Part shown: in pieces, positions 50,479 through 59,530 of the stretch
Layout: every line of letters starts with the position of its first letter
Numbering within the stretch: the first letter of the stretch is position 1
NCBI RefSeq assembly: GCF_903645295.1
Contig: NZ_CAHJXM010000001.1
Span: 496,001-560,000 of the forward strand
Length of the DNA: 64,000 nucleotides
Source: Bacillus sp. Marseille-Q1617
GTDB taxonomy: Bacteria > Bacillota > Bacilli > Bacillales > Bacillaceae_B
Reading direction: 5' to 3'
Program-made: the position numbers and the translations under genes
Notes under the pieces: model-generated
Database searches by the model: none
What the model saw: only the letters and a program-made list of their open reading frames with translations
What the model was told of the DNA's origin: nothing

Positions 50479-51348
50479 ATGGTAACGAGGAATGTTAGGA
50501 TTGAAGGACCTTATAATTTCGACCGGGTGCTGGACAGGCTCTCGCTCGATCCGTTGAATGCAGTGGACAAGGATGACCGCAGCGTGAAGGTTCCATATTA
50601 TCTCCCGCATGGCGAAGGAGAGGTCATCAAAGTACAGGCAATCGGCACGACGGACGACCCAGAGTTCACTATTACGTTTGAAAACGAGGATAACCTTGAA
50701 CAGAAGCACAGCCGGATCGCAGAGATTTTTCAGTGGCATATCGGGCTTCACGACGTGCACGAGCACTTCCTGCAAACTGAGCTGAAGCCGATCTTCGAGG
50801 AGCATATCGGCACGCCGATCATCCTTGAATTTGATCCGTTTGCCACGATTGTGAAAAGCATCATCCACCAGCAGCTCAACCTGAAATTTGCATTCACGCT
50901 GACGCACCGGTTTGTCACCACATATGGCTGGCAAAAGGACGGCGTCTGGTTCTATCCGTCACCTGAAAAAACGGCCGGAATCACCGTGGAAGAACTGAGA
51001 GAACTTCAATTCTCACAACGAAAAGCGGAGTATGTAATCGGCCTCGGCCAGAAGGTGGCGAGCGGTGAGTTGAACCTGGACTCACTTGCCCATGAAACGG
51101 ACGAAACCATTATTAAAGAGCTCACAAAAATCCGCGGCATCGGACCATGGACGGCACAGAGCTACCTGTTATTCGGACTCGGACGCCCGAATCTGTTTCC
51201 CACAGCCGATATCGGCATTCAGAACGCCATCAAACTTTTATTCAAAATGGACCGGAAGCCTACCCAGGAAGAGCTTGAACAATTCAGCTCGCCGTGGCAT
51301 CCTTATTTAAGCTATGCATCCCTGTATTTATGGAGAAGTATCGAATAG
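50479..51348 (+). CDS. DNA-3-methyladenine glycosylase II (AlkA/YfjP-like)
   Basis: 289 residues. The helix-hairpin-helix-GPD core is IIKELTKIRGIGPWTAQSYLLFGLGRPNLFPTADIGIQ, with the catalytic Asp at ADI. The N-terminal domain has FDPFATIVKSIIHQQLNLKFAFTLTHRFV. It excises alkylated bases such as 3-methyladenine. ATG 50479 is eight bases after GGAGGGA; the earlier ATG 50470 has almost no spacing. It is followed by rlmCD after 15 bases, as yfjP-yfjO in B. subtilis. Confidence 0.9.
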   Translation: MVTRNVRIEGPYNFDRVLDRLSLDPLNAVDKDDRSVKVPYYLPHGEGEVIKVQAIGTTDDPEFTITFENEDNLEQKHSRIAEIFQWHIGLHDVHEHFLQTELKPIFEEHIGTPIILEFDPFATIVKSIIHQQLNLKFAFTLTHRFVTTYGWQKDGVWFYPSPEKTAGITVEELRELQFSQRKAEYVIGLGQKVASGELNLDSLAHETDETIIKELTKIRGIGPWTAQSYLLFGLGRPNLFPTADIGIQNAIKLLFKMDRKPTQEELEQFSSPWHPYLSYASLYLWRSIE

Positions 51349-51363
51349 AACGGACGTGAATCA

Positions 51364-52770
51364 ATGAAAAAGCAATACACGAAAAAAAGGCAAGGCAACA
51401 ATAATGAAGTGAAAATAGAGCTGAAACAGCAGTTTCCTCTTACGATAAAAAAAATCGGCATCAACGGGGAAGGCATCGGGTTCTTTAAACGAAAGATCGT
51501 CTTCGTACCAGGAGCGCTGCCAGAGGAAGAAGTGGTCGTCGAAGTCACCAAGGTGCACCCGAAATTCACCGAAGCACGCATCAAGAAGATCCGGAAGAAG
51601 TCACCGCAGCGCACGAAGGCACCTTGCCTCGTCTACGAAGAATGCGGCGGCTGCCAGCTTCAGCACCTCACCTATGAGGGCCAGCTCGAAGCGAAGCGCG
51701 ACATCGTCCTGCAATCGCTTGAACGTCATACAAAACTGAACCTTGACGAGCTCGACATCCGTCCGACGATCGGCATGGAAAATCCGTGGCACTACCGGAA
51801 CAAGAGCCAATTCCAAGTGGAGTCCCATAAAGGGAGAGCCTTCGCCGGCCTCTACAGCATGAACTCAAACAAGCTGATCAACATCGACGAATGCATCGTC
51901 CAGCACTCGGCAACCAACAAGGTAACAACCGAAATCAAGCGCATCATCAACGATTTCAACATTCCTGTGTTTGATGACAAAAAGAAGAAGCCGATCCTGA
52001 GAACAATCGTGACACGTGTCGGATTCGAAACGGGACAGGTTCAAGTGGTACTTGTTACGACAGAGAAAAAGATTCCACGCAAGGATTTACTGATTTCTGA
52101 GATTGAGAAACGCCTTCCTGAAGTCGTTTCGATTGCACAAAACATCAACCCGAAGAAAACAGGCATCATCTTTGGAGATGAAACCCTTCATCTTTCCGGA
52201 AAAGAGAGCATCGAAGAACGACTTGATGAGTTCACATATGAACTTTCAGCACGTGCCTTCTTCCAGTTGAACCCGATCCAGACCTCGAAGCTTTATAACG
52301 AAGCTAAAAAGGCAGCGGGACTGACCGGAGAAGAAAAGGTTGTCGATGCTTACTGTGGAGTAGGAACAATCGGATTGTGGCTTGCTGACGGAGCTAAGGA
52401 AATCCGTGGAATGGATGTTATTAAAGAAGGTATCGACGACGCCAAGAAAAACGCAAAGCGATTTGGAGTCGACCATGCCGAATATTTTGTCGGCAGTGCG
52501 GAAGAACTCATGCCGAAGTGGAAAAAGGAAGGCTGGAGACCGGATGTGGTCGTCGTAGATCCCCCGCGTACGGGCTGCGATCAGAAGTTCCTTGATACGA
52601 TCAAGGAAGTGAAGCCGAAGAAGTTTGTGTATGTGAGCTGTAACCCTTCTACATTGGCGAAGGATATTGAGTATTTGAAGAAGCAGTACACTGTTGAATA
52701 TTTGCAGCCGGTGGATATGTTTCCGCAGACGGCGCATGTGGAGTGCTGTGTGTCGATGAAATTAATTTAA
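51364..52770 (+). CDS. rlmCD: 23S rRNA (uracil-C5)-methyltransferase RlmCD
   Basis: 468 residues. TRAM domain at about residues 15-75 ([25 protein letters not shown]), iron-sulfur cysteines in [24 protein letters not shown] motif I in [25 protein letters not shown] and the catalytic cysteine in [12 protein letters not shown]. The B. subtilis enzyme methylates U747 and U1939. The 3' end of this gene (rumA in other Firmicutes) is a known integration hotspot for elements with serine recombinases, and one is inserted exactly here. Confidence 0.95.
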   Translation: MKKQYTKKRQGNNNEVKIELKQQFPLTIKKIGINGEGIGFFKRKIVFVPGALPEEEVVVEVTKVHPKFTEARIKKIRKKSPQRTKAPCLVYEECGGCQLQHLTYEGQLEAKRDIVLQSLERHTKLNLDELDIRPTIGMENPWHYRNKSQFQVESHKGRAFAGLYSMNSNKLINIDECIVQHSATNKVTTEIKRIINDFNIPVFDDKKKKPILRTIVTRVGFETGQVQVVLVTTEKKIPRKDLLISEIEKRLPEVVSIAQNINPKKTGIIFGDETLHLSGKESIEERLDEFTYELSARAFFQLNPIQTSKLYNEAKKAAGLTGEEKVVDAYCGVGTIGLWLADGAKEIRGMDVIKEGIDDAKKNAKRFGVDHAEYFVGSAEELMPKWKKEGWRPDVVVVDPPRTGCDQKFLDTIKEVKPKKFVYVSCNPSTLAKDIEYLKKQYTVEYLQPVDMFPQTAHVECCVSMKLI

Positions 52771-53791
52771 GAAAAAACAGTGGAAGGCAAGAATCGGTAA
52801 TGGATTCTTGCATTTCCATCTGCTGTTATTTCAATGCGTTCAATTAGGCGATGAAGAATATTAGGTGTAAGTTCTTTAATGTCCTTGAATTCTTCAAGCC
52901 TATTTCTAATTTCTGTAAATGCTAGTGTATCGTCTTTTGTGTTCACAGAAGATAGCAAATGCTGTCTATTTAGCAATAATGCTTCAATTTCTTTATTGGT
53001 TACATCTACGTACTCATTGTACTCTTCTTTTGTTGTGTTTCCATCATAATAGTCGTCCAATGCTCGTTTTTTTCTTTTCTTGAATTTTTCAATTTCAGTT
53101 TCAATATCTTTGAATTTTTTCTCATCTTTCTGCTTCTGCTTTTTTAACTTTCTTTCCAAATCCCCCATCACTTTGTCATTCCTTAAAGAACCAATTAAGT
53201 AATGAATATCTTGTATGATAGCGGATTTTAATTCAACTTCTCTTACAAGGTGATCACTACATTTCGATGAACCAAGTTTCACATAATTACCGCACATGTA
53301 TCCTTTAGAGTTAGCTCTATAGTGCATTCCACGACCACAATCAGCACAGTAGGCAGTGTTAGTGAATAAATGTTTCTCTTGGTAAGGCCGTTTTTTCCGC
53401 TTACTTGCTATCAAAAGTTGCACAGCCTCAAAGTCCTCGTAGGAAATGATAGGTTCGTGTGTTCCTTTTACAATAATGAAGTCTTTAGGCTCTGCATAAT
53501 TTCGCATTTTACTGGTAACGTCTTGGGTTGTAGAACGGCCTTGCACCAGATCACCAGTGTAGTGAGGATTTTCTAAGATTTTTCTTATTGCAGAACCTTG
53601 CCAATTTACACCAGCATTACTTTTACCTGAAATTTGTCCAGGGGTAGGGATGCCCTCTGCTGTTAAGTCTCTTGCAATATGATCAAATCCTTTTCCAGAA
53701 ATGTAATCTCTGAAAATACGTTTAACTAAGTCTGGTGTGAAGTCGTCTCTGACATAAAGTTTTCCCTTAACTGCTTTATAGCCAAGGGGGG
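52767..53791 (-). pseudogene. Large serine recombinase, C-terminal fragment
   Basis: C-terminal part of a site-specific large serine recombinase, cut off by IS21 insertion at 53791. It begins PLGYKAVKGKLYVRDD and includes the recombinase domain (GFDHIARDLTAEGIPTPGQ, WQGSAIRKILENPHYTGDLVQG), the zinc ribbon CADCGRGMHYRANSKGYMCGNYV and the long coiled coil (KKQKQKDEKKFKDIETEIEKFKKRKKRALDDYYDGNTT). Its stop codon overlaps that of rlmCD tail-to-tail. The N-terminal half is at 56278-56745. Confidence 0.9.
53787..53791. repeat. Target-site duplication GGGGG (left)
   Basis: Five-base duplication also present at 56278-56282. Six G lie on each side of the IS; a 5-bp duplication is the length that restores the recombinase frame. 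Confidence 0.75.
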
Positions 53792-53909
53792 TGTGAACGC
53801 TAGAATAAAGTTGACAGTTTTTGCTCGATAAGATTTTACACTTTTGCTCAATCAACCTATTACTTTAGTAAAATAAATAGTGACGTTATTTTACTGGAGG
53901 TTAGGATTT

Positions 53910-55469
53910 TTGGAGGAAAAGTTAGTGTTATATGTAAAGATTCATGAACTACGCAAAAGAAAATTTAAAGTAGCACAAATCGCTAAGGAGCTTAAGATTT
54001 CAAGGCCAACTGTCTACAAGTATTTAGAAATGACATTTAATGAGGCAAGAGCATACACTGAACAGCCCTTGGGGAAGAAGAAAAAGTTAGACCACTATAA
54101 AGACTGGATACTTGCTTGGCTAGAAGAATATCCTCACCTGAGTAGTGCTCAAATTCATGATTGGCTTTTGGAGAGGTATCCCGACCTTTCGGTTGGGGGA
54201 AGTACTGTGAGGACTTATGTTCGAAATATCCGTGAAGTCTATCAGATTGAGAAAAAGGTTATTGTCCGTCAATACGAAGCAGTTCCTGAACAACCAATGG
54301 GCAAACAACTTCAGGTAGACTGGGGTGAAACAAAACAGAAGTCGACAGACAACAAAGAAATCAAATTGTACTTTATAGCCTTTGTACTCGCTCATTCTAG
54401 ACATAAATATATGGAATGGCAGGCACGTCCGTTTACTACAAGAGATGCGATCAGATGTCATGAAAATGCATTCCAATTCTACGGTGGACGTACAAATGAA
54501 ATTGTCTACGATCAGGACCACTTAATCGCTGTGAGTGAAAACGCAGGTCAGCTACTTTTAACAGAAGAATTTCAAAACTATGTGAATGAGCGTCAATTCA
54601 AAGTTCACTTGTGCAGAAGAGCAGATCCGGAATCTAAAGGCATGATTGAAAATGTAGTGAAATACATAAAAGGGAATTTCGCAGACAGTCGAGTTTTTAG
54701 AGACATAGAAGATTGGAATGATCGAGCATTACAGTGGCTTCAACGTACAGGGAACCATCAGGTTCACCAGACAACGAAAAAAAGACCAGCAGAAGTGTTT
54801 CTCCTCGAAAAGCAACACTTACAGCCAGTCTCTTCGTTACTTTCATATGAAAGTACCAATAAACAAAGTATAACAAGAACTGTAAGCAAGGACAACACGA
54901 TCCGTTATAAGTCTAACCGTTATTCTGTTCCACTAGGGACTTATCAAACAATGACTGAAAATATAGTATGGATTGAAGTGACAAACAAAGAACAACAGAC
55001 TCTTGTGGTACGCAAAGAAGCAAGTGGTGAAATCATCACCGAACATATTATTAGTTCAGAAAAAGGAAAACTCATTCAAAACCGTCACCATACTCGCGAT
55101 CGTTCAAAGGGGATTGAAGAGCTTAAACAACGTCTTATCTCTTACTTTGAAGATCAGACTCAGGCAGCTGTGTATTTTGATGAGATCAGTCAAAGATACC
55201 CAAGGTATCGTCGAGACCAATTTGCGATCATATACAAGGTGATTCAACAGTATCCATCATTAATTAATACTGTGTTGGCCAAGTGCACTACAGAAAAACT
55301 ATACAATGCGAATGACTTTCGGGATATCGCTCATCACCTTGATAGTTTGCGTGATGAACCAGTTAAAGAGGTACAATCCTTTTATGCCAATCTAGCAAAA
55401 CATCCTCCTATTAAGGCTTCTACCCGTTCTTTAAACGCGTATACTAGCATTTTGGGAGGTCGAGGATGA
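53910..55469 (+). CDS. istA: IS21 family transposase IstA
   Basis: 519 residues. HTH at the N-terminus (FKVAQIAKELKISRPTVYKYLEMTF) and the DDE core: QVDWGETK (first Asp), ETNEIVYDQDHLIA-type second Asp in GRTNEIVYDQDH, and the Glu in DPESKGMIENVVKYIKGNF. A C-terminal beta segment follows. TTG 53910 lies nine bases after GGAGG. Its stop overlaps istB (ATGA). It appears intact, so the IS could still be active. Confidence 0.92.
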   Translation: MEEKLVLYVKIHELRKRKFKVAQIAKELKISRPTVYKYLEMTFNEARAYTEQPLGKKKKLDHYKDWILAWLEEYPHLSSAQIHDWLLERYPDLSVGGSTVRTYVRNIREVYQIEKKVIVRQYEAVPEQPMGKQLQVDWGETKQKSTDNKEIKLYFIAFVLAHSRHKYMEWQARPFTTRDAIRCHENAFQFYGGRTNEIVYDQDHLIAVSENAGQLLLTEEFQNYVNERQFKVHLCRRADPESKGMIENVVKYIKGNFADSRVFRDIEDWNDRALQWLQRTGNHQVHQTTKKRPAEVFLLEKQHLQPVSSLLSYESTNKQSITRTVSKDNTIRYKSNRYSVPLGTYQTMTENIVWIEVTNKEQQTLVVRKEASGEIITEHIISSEKGKLIQNRHHTRDRSKGIEELKQRLISYFEDQTQAAVYFDEISQRYPRYRRDQFAIIYKVIQQYPSLINTVLAKCTTEKLYNANDFRDIAHHLDSLRDEPVKEVQSFYANLAKHPPIKASTRSLNAYTSILGGRG

Positions 55470-56233
55470 TGAACAAGACGGTGCATGAATTACAAGATCA
55501 ATTTCGACAGTTACGTTTATCAGAGACGGCGGAGGAGCTACCACAGCTTCTTCGCGAAGCTGAAAAAGCATCCTGGACTTACTTGGAGTTCTTAGAATCT
55601 ATCACACGATATGAATTAGTAAAACGTGAAGCAAAGAGCCTTGAAAAAAGAATGAAATGGGCACGCTTCCCTTTCGTGAAGTCATTAGATGAGTTTGAAC
55701 TTAAAGGTCAAAACGTTCTAACAGCCCGCCAGCTTTCTCAACTTAGAGAATTAAGCTGGTTAGAGCAACAGTATAATTTGATTCTCTTAGGTCCCCCTGG
55801 GATTGGAAAAACATATATCGCAATTGGGCTGGGACTTGAAGCCGTTTATAAAGGATTCAATGTTTACTTCGCTACAATGGGTGAACTAGTACAACTTTTA
55901 AAGACAGAAGAATACCTGAATAAATCTAAAGTTCAACTCAAGCGAATTAGAAATGCCGATCTTGTGATTATCGATGATTTAATGTACATGGCGATGGATC
56001 AGAGAGAAGCAAACTTATTTTTTCATTTAATTAATCACTTATATGAACGAAGTTCAATCATCCTTACTTCAAATAAAAGTCCAGATGAATGGGGTAATCT
56101 AATTGGAGATCAAGGGATTACGACAGCTATTTTGGATCGTTTACTTCATCGAGTGGAAGTCATACATGGTGGAGAGAATGAGGAGAGCCATCGGATGAAA
56201 AACCGAAAGAGCATTTTTTCAGCAGAAGTGTAA
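55466..56233 (+). CDS. istB: IS21 family helper ATPase IstB
   Basis: 255 residues, AAA+ (DnaC-like) ATPase that assembles with IstA for target selection. Walker A LLGPPGIGKTYIAIGL near residue 107, Walker B ADLVIIDDLMYM, and the sensor region SSIILTSNKSPDEWGNLIGD. Full length and intact. Confidence 0.93.
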   Translation: MMNKTVHELQDQFRQLRLSETAEELPQLLREAEKASWTYLEFLESITRYELVKREAKSLEKRMKWARFPFVKSLDEFELKGQNVLTARQLSQLRELSWLEQQYNLILLGPPGIGKTYIAIGLGLEAVYKGFNVYFATMGELVQLLKTEEYLNKSKVQLKRIRNADLVIIDDLMYMAMDQREANLFFHLINHLYERSSIILTSNKSPDEWGNLIGDQGITTAILDRLLHRVEVIHGGENEESHRMKNRKSIFSAEV

Positions 56234-56277
56234 AAAGGAAACGAGCAAAAAGTGTAAAATTCAACTTGACGTCTACA

Positions 56278-56282
56278 GGGGG
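56278..56282. repeat. Target-site duplication GGGGG (right)
   Basis: Right-hand copy of the IS21 duplication. Confidence 0.75.
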
Positions 56283-56745
56283 GAATGGATCCCTTAAACA
56301 ACCCTTTTTGTGCTACAGCTCTACGATAGCCCTTAACACGGTTACTTGTATTTTGTGCTTCCATTTCATACATTGATGTGTAAATCCCAAACATGTGCCC
56401 AGTATTACCATTTTCATAGGTGTTTACGACCCCATCCATTGTAACAATATGGATTCGGTTATTTTGGGCAATCTCTTTGATTTGATAGGCGAGGGAAACA
56501 CTACGGGCTAGGCGTGAAAATTCTTTTGTTAGTATAACATCGAAATTCTTCGATTTTGCGTCCCTAATTAGTCTTTGTAACTCTTTTCGCTTTGCAGTTG
56601 TTCCACTTTGGATGTCTTCGTAGAATTCGTAAACATCCCAACCTTTGCTACTTATATACTGAATAGCTTGTTCTCTTTGATGTTTTAAAGAGGTTTTTTG
56701 TTCGTCATGATCTGTTGAAACTCGGATATAAATAGCAACTTTCAT
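56278..56745 (-). pseudogene. Large serine recombinase, N-terminal fragment
   Basis: Catalytic resolvase domain: MKVAIYIRVSTDHDEQKTSL (nucleophile Ser 10), LTKEFSRLARS, and the helix E region YEMEAQNTSNRVKGYRRAVAQKGLFKGSIPP, ending at the IS. Excising the IS with one GGGGG joins SIPP to LGYKAVKG in frame, giving a recombinase of about 500 residues. The first codon overlaps the stop of a 54-aa gene (ATGA). Confidence 0.9.
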
Positions 56746-56906
56746 GCCACTTCCTCCTCTTTCTTGTTAGAAGAGTCAGTGGAATTCACCTTATTACTAT
56801 CATAAAATTCCTTGATAAGTGCGTCAATTTTTTCATTCAATATTGATTGGAAAATGTCTTCGAGGGTAAATGGGGATTGGTTGTTGAAGATTCTTTCGAT
56901 TCTCAT
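56742..56906 (-). CDS. Small protein coupled to the recombinase, 54 aa
   Basis: ATG frame of 54 codons with AGGAGGAAACATA upstream. The stop overlaps the recombinase start (ATGA), so it is co-translated with it. Sequence MRIERIFNNQSPFTLEDIFQ, then helical SILNEKIDALIKEFY and an acidic/lysine tail. Possibly a recombination accessory factor; no homologue is known to me. Confidence 0.65.
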   Translation of the reverse strand: MRIERIFNNQSPFTLEDIFQSILNEKIDALIKEFYDSNKVNSTDSSNKKEEEVA

Positions 56907-57154
56907 TATGTTTCCTCCTGGTGTGGTATTTTTAGATGAGGTATTATGGGGTATCTAAATCATTGAGGCTTGAGGTTTTGCGGAGATATATCATTAATTT
57001 TATATGAAAACTCACTTCCTTCCAACGAATCAATTAGTTTATGTATCTATCATAATTAGGATGAATTCGAAAATCAAAATTCTTAGGTTCGAGTGTAAAA
57101 AAAGTTTTTCGAAAAAGGGTACAAGGTATACTCCTAATTGAAAAAAGGAGCATT
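56907..57154. other. Recombinase upstream region
   Basis: AT-rich stretch of about 250 bases with divergent promoter-like sequence; no gene seen. Confidence 0.4.
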
Positions 57155-57175
57155 ATGAACTATACTAATTGGTAA
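57155..57175 (+). CDS. Six-codon leader-like ORF (doubtful)
   Basis: ATG with AAAGGAG upstream encodes MNYTNW then TAA. About 70 bases downstream lies a terminator, the layout of a leader peptide, but so short a frame could easily be chance. Confidence 0.2.
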   Translation: MNYTNW

Positions 57176-57244
57176 GTAACCACAGAAAGATGGAAAACCT
57201 ATGTGTAGTACAATTTCATTTCAAAACAAATTAATAGTGAATAA

Positions 57245-57283
57245 AGAGTTCGTATCCTAAAAGGGGTACGAGCTCTTTTTTTT
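57245..57283 (+). terminator. Terminator or attenuator
   Basis: AGAGTTCGTATCC and GGGGTACGAGCTCT stem followed by eight T. Confidence 0.8.
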
Positions 57284-57334
57284 ACCATTGACTATTGGCA
57301 ATGGAATAAAAAAGTACAAAAGGGAGAGGTTTTT

Positions 57335-57424
57335 ATGTGGCTTTTGATGATTTCTGGGTTAGCCATTTTAATTGCTATTCTATTGGGTATTACTGCTGCT
57401 ATGGTTATTTGGAAATCAAAATGA
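57335..57424 (+). CDS. Tiny membrane peptide, 29 aa
   Basis: ATG preceded by AGGGAGAGG. The product MWLLMISGLAILIAILLGIT continues as AAMVIWKSK: a single hydrophobic helix ending with two lysines. It could be a small regulatory or toxin-like membrane peptide. It begins a run of small genes on the element. Confidence 0.5.
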   Translation: MWLLMISGLAILIAILLGITAAMVIWKSK

Positions 57425-57453
57425 CAGTATAACTACTAAAGGAGACTAGAAAA

Positions 57454-57579
57454 ATGACAGAGGAAGAGAATATTAAATTTATGATGGAATTGAGTGATAT
57501 GATTCACGATAAATACTTTAGAGAATACAAGGAGCAAGTTAGAACTTTAACGAAGAGAGTTGATGAACTGAAGGTCTGA
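57454..57579 (+). CDS. Small helical protein, 41 aa
   Basis: ATG 57454 after AAAGGAGACT. MTEEENIKFMMELSDMIHDK, then YFREYKEQVRTLTKRVDELKV; an acidic-to-basic amphipathic helix that could form a coiled coil. Unrecognised. Confidence 0.55.
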   Translation: MTEEENIKFMMELSDMIHDKYFREYKEQVRTLTKRVDELKV

Positions 57580-57678
57580 TTGTTGACATAATTGAAAATG
57601 ATGCGAAAACTAGCGAAGACAAAGTAAGACTATTTAGAAATGGCATAAAAGGATATTTTTAATCAGGGGGAAGAGGTA

Positions 57679-58419
57679 TTGGATAGGGGAAAAACATGTA
57701 GTATTTGTGGTGAACATATCTCAATAAAGAATTTCGCCAAAAAGGATAAACAAAGATGGCGATCATATTGTAAGAGTTGCAGGATGCTTCGAAATGAAAT
57801 GTTAAAGGCAAGGCAAATTGAAACCCCAGAACTTGAAAAAGGGACTCAAATTGAGGTAAGGGGGAATATGTCAAACGGTCATAGGTATAGCTCCTTCGTT
57901 TCTTATGAAAAGGCAGTTCAAATGGTAGATGAGAAGGTGGCTTATATTGTAAATCCCAAGTTAATCCGTAAATATTTTGATAGGGAAACATTTAGAAAAC
58001 TTGTATTTAGAAGATACGGGAATTGTTGCATTTACTGTGAAGATGAGGCCACTACAATTGATCATGTGATTCCAAAGAGCCAAGGAGGTATTTCATCTTT
58101 CGCAAATTGTGTACCTGCCTGTTCCCAATGTAATGAGGCAAAAGGAAGCATGAATGTAGAAGAATTTTTATATTATTATGATTTGTCAACCACAATTCCA
58201 GGTATGTCAAGAGTTGCGACTGTAAGATACGGTTTGATGGAAATAATGGAGAAACTTCATAATATCCATATATACCTTAATATGTGTTTGCAAAAGATTG
58301 AGATAGAAGAAATCGTATTTAACGATCTTGTTGAAGTGGAGGAACTGGAGAAAAAAGTGAATGAAGTAAACGAGACTATTAAGATGTATAAGAAATTAAA
58401 TAAACAAAGTCTAGTATAG
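57679..58419 (+). CDS. HNH endonuclease with N-terminal zinc ribbon
   Basis: 246 residues. Residues 7-35 contain a treble-clef/zinc ribbon (CSICGEHI and YCKSCRMLRNEM). The HNH nuclease core is CCIYCEDEATTIDHVIPKSQGGISSFANCVPACSQCNEAKGS around residues 115-157, with both CxxC pairs and the catalytic His of DHVIP. A C-terminal helical tail follows. TTG start after GGGGGAAGAGG. As cargo of a mobile element it may be a restriction or defence nuclease or assist DNA transfer. Confidence 0.85.
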   Translation: MDRGKTCSICGEHISIKNFAKKDKQRWRSYCKSCRMLRNEMLKARQIETPELEKGTQIEVRGNMSNGHRYSSFVSYEKAVQMVDEKVAYIVNPKLIRKYFDRETFRKLVFRRYGNCCIYCEDEATTIDHVIPKSQGGISSFANCVPACSQCNEAKGSMNVEEFLYYYDLSTTIPGMSRVATVRYGLMEIMEKLHNIHIYLNMCLQKIEIEEIVFNDLVEVEELEKKVNEVNETIKMYKKLNKQSLV

Positions 58420-58511
58420 TGAGTGATTCCTTTGACTTTGAAACGCTTTGAGAAGATGAAACAATAGCTTTTCCATTATGAGATTATATGAAACAAAAGG
58501 TTGGGATAAAA

Positions 58512-58760
58512 ATGAACAAGATGACAGATGTAATAAAAAAACAATCACCAGATATATGGAAATGGGCTGGAACACAAATTTCCGCACTCTCTTGTAGCGA
58601 AACGCTTATCGACGAAATGATAGAAAATGAGAAAAAGCAACTTGAAGAAAGTGGGAGAGAGCTGTTGGATGTACATGTTTTTAAGTCGGAGGAAAGGGTT
58701 TTTCCGATTGTAGGGATTGAATTTTTAACAAAGCCTAAACAAACGGGGAATGTAGATTAG
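58512..58760 (+). CDS. Unrecognised small protein, 82 aa
   Basis: ATG 58512 after AAAGGTTGGG. MNKMTDVIKKQSPDIWKWAG, then helical ETLIDEMIENEKKQLEESGRELLDV and a hydrophobic end RVFPIVGIEFLTKP. No family recognised. The frame extends to ATG 58488. The gene follows the HNH gene by 90 bases. Confidence 0.55.
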   Translation: MNKMTDVIKKQSPDIWKWAGTQISALSCSETLIDEMIENEKKQLEESGRELLDVHVFKSEERVFPIVGIEFLTKPKQTGNVD

Positions 58761-58862
58761 CTACTTTTAAAGAAGAAAATCAAAGTGAATGTCTAGTGAT
58801 TCCAATGTTAATGGGAATAACGAAATAGACTAATCAATATGGAAAATAGGAAGTGAAACTAG

Positions 58863-59300
58863 ATGGATAAAGTAAATAACCAGAATGTTCCCTTATTGCA
58901 TATTTACCCACAAAAACTTCCTCATGATGATGTAGTAATTGTTTCAAGTAGAACAGCTTTATTAAGACTACAGAAGAGTATAGAGAACGCACTTGAAAAG
59001 GGGGAGGGGGATTGTGTAGTAACCACTTCTGATTTCGAAAGGTATGAAATGAAAATAATACTTAATGACGAGGGGCTACAAGCAGATTTTTGGCGTAGGT
59101 TACAGTTGCCACATTTTGAAATTGATGAAAGTAAAGTGGGAGAAATCCTTACCATTGAAGACATTATTGGTTTTGATATAAAAAATTCAGAGGATTTAAG
59201 AAAGGTTAAGTCAGTAATGGAGGAATACCGAAAATATAGTCAGGAGATGACTGAAAAGATGAAGCAATTTGCAAAAAGGAACAAACTAAGGGACGAATAG
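58863..59300 (+). CDS. Unrecognised protein, 145 aa
   Basis: Acidic soluble protein with LLHIYPQKLPHDDVVIVSSRTALLRLQKSIENALEKGEGDCVV at its start. The C-terminus is a coiled-coil-like helix (VMEEYRKYSQEMTEKMKQFAKRNKL). The layout recalls small immunity-type proteins, but there is no toxin gene next to it, so this is weak. Confidence 0.55.
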   Translation: MDKVNNQNVPLLHIYPQKLPHDDVVIVSSRTALLRLQKSIENALEKGEGDCVVTTSDFERYEMKIILNDEGLQADFWRRLQLPHFEIDESKVGEILTIEDIIGFDIKNSEDLRKVKSVMEEYRKYSQEMTEKMKQFAKRNKLRDE

Positions 59301-59338
59301 AGTAGAAGAGATAGAAAAGCGAAAGGAATTGTAAACGG

Positions 59339-59480
59339 ATGAATAGTTTTTGAACTTAACCATTTACGTCAAGCTATGTATATCGAAATGGATATCGTTA
59401 AACAAAGTTTAAAAGAGTACAAAAAACTATTAGAAAAAGGTAAATTGAAAACGAATAATAAGATGAATGTTCCAGAATGA
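59339..59480 (+). pseudogene. Small gene with apparent frameshift in a T5 run
   Basis: ATG 59339 (MNSF) follows AAAGGAATTG but stops after four codons. Removing one T from the TTTTT run at about 59347-59351 continues as ELNHLRQAMYIEMDIVKQSL and KEYKKLLEKGKL to 59480, a plausible helical protein of about 48 residues. The surviving part can also start at ATG 59376. It may be a real frameshift or a homopolymer error. Confidence 0.45.
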
Positions 59481-59530
59481 GACACCAAAAATACATTAGT
59501 ACCCTTGCAGGGAAAGGGGGAAATACAGGT

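Larger units (their letters stand above)
53792..56277 (+). mobile_element. IS21-family insertion sequence, 2486 bp
   Basis: Ends TGTGAACG...CGTCTACA. Each end carries two transposase-site-like repeats: the left has GTTTTTGCTCG and TTTTACACTTTTGCTC, the right (inverted) has ACACTTTTTGCTCG and TTTACACTTCTGCT. Multiple terminal repeats, two overlapping genes (istA, istB) and a 5-bp target duplication are all typical of IS21. It disrupts the recombinase gene at a G-run. Confidence 0.92.
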
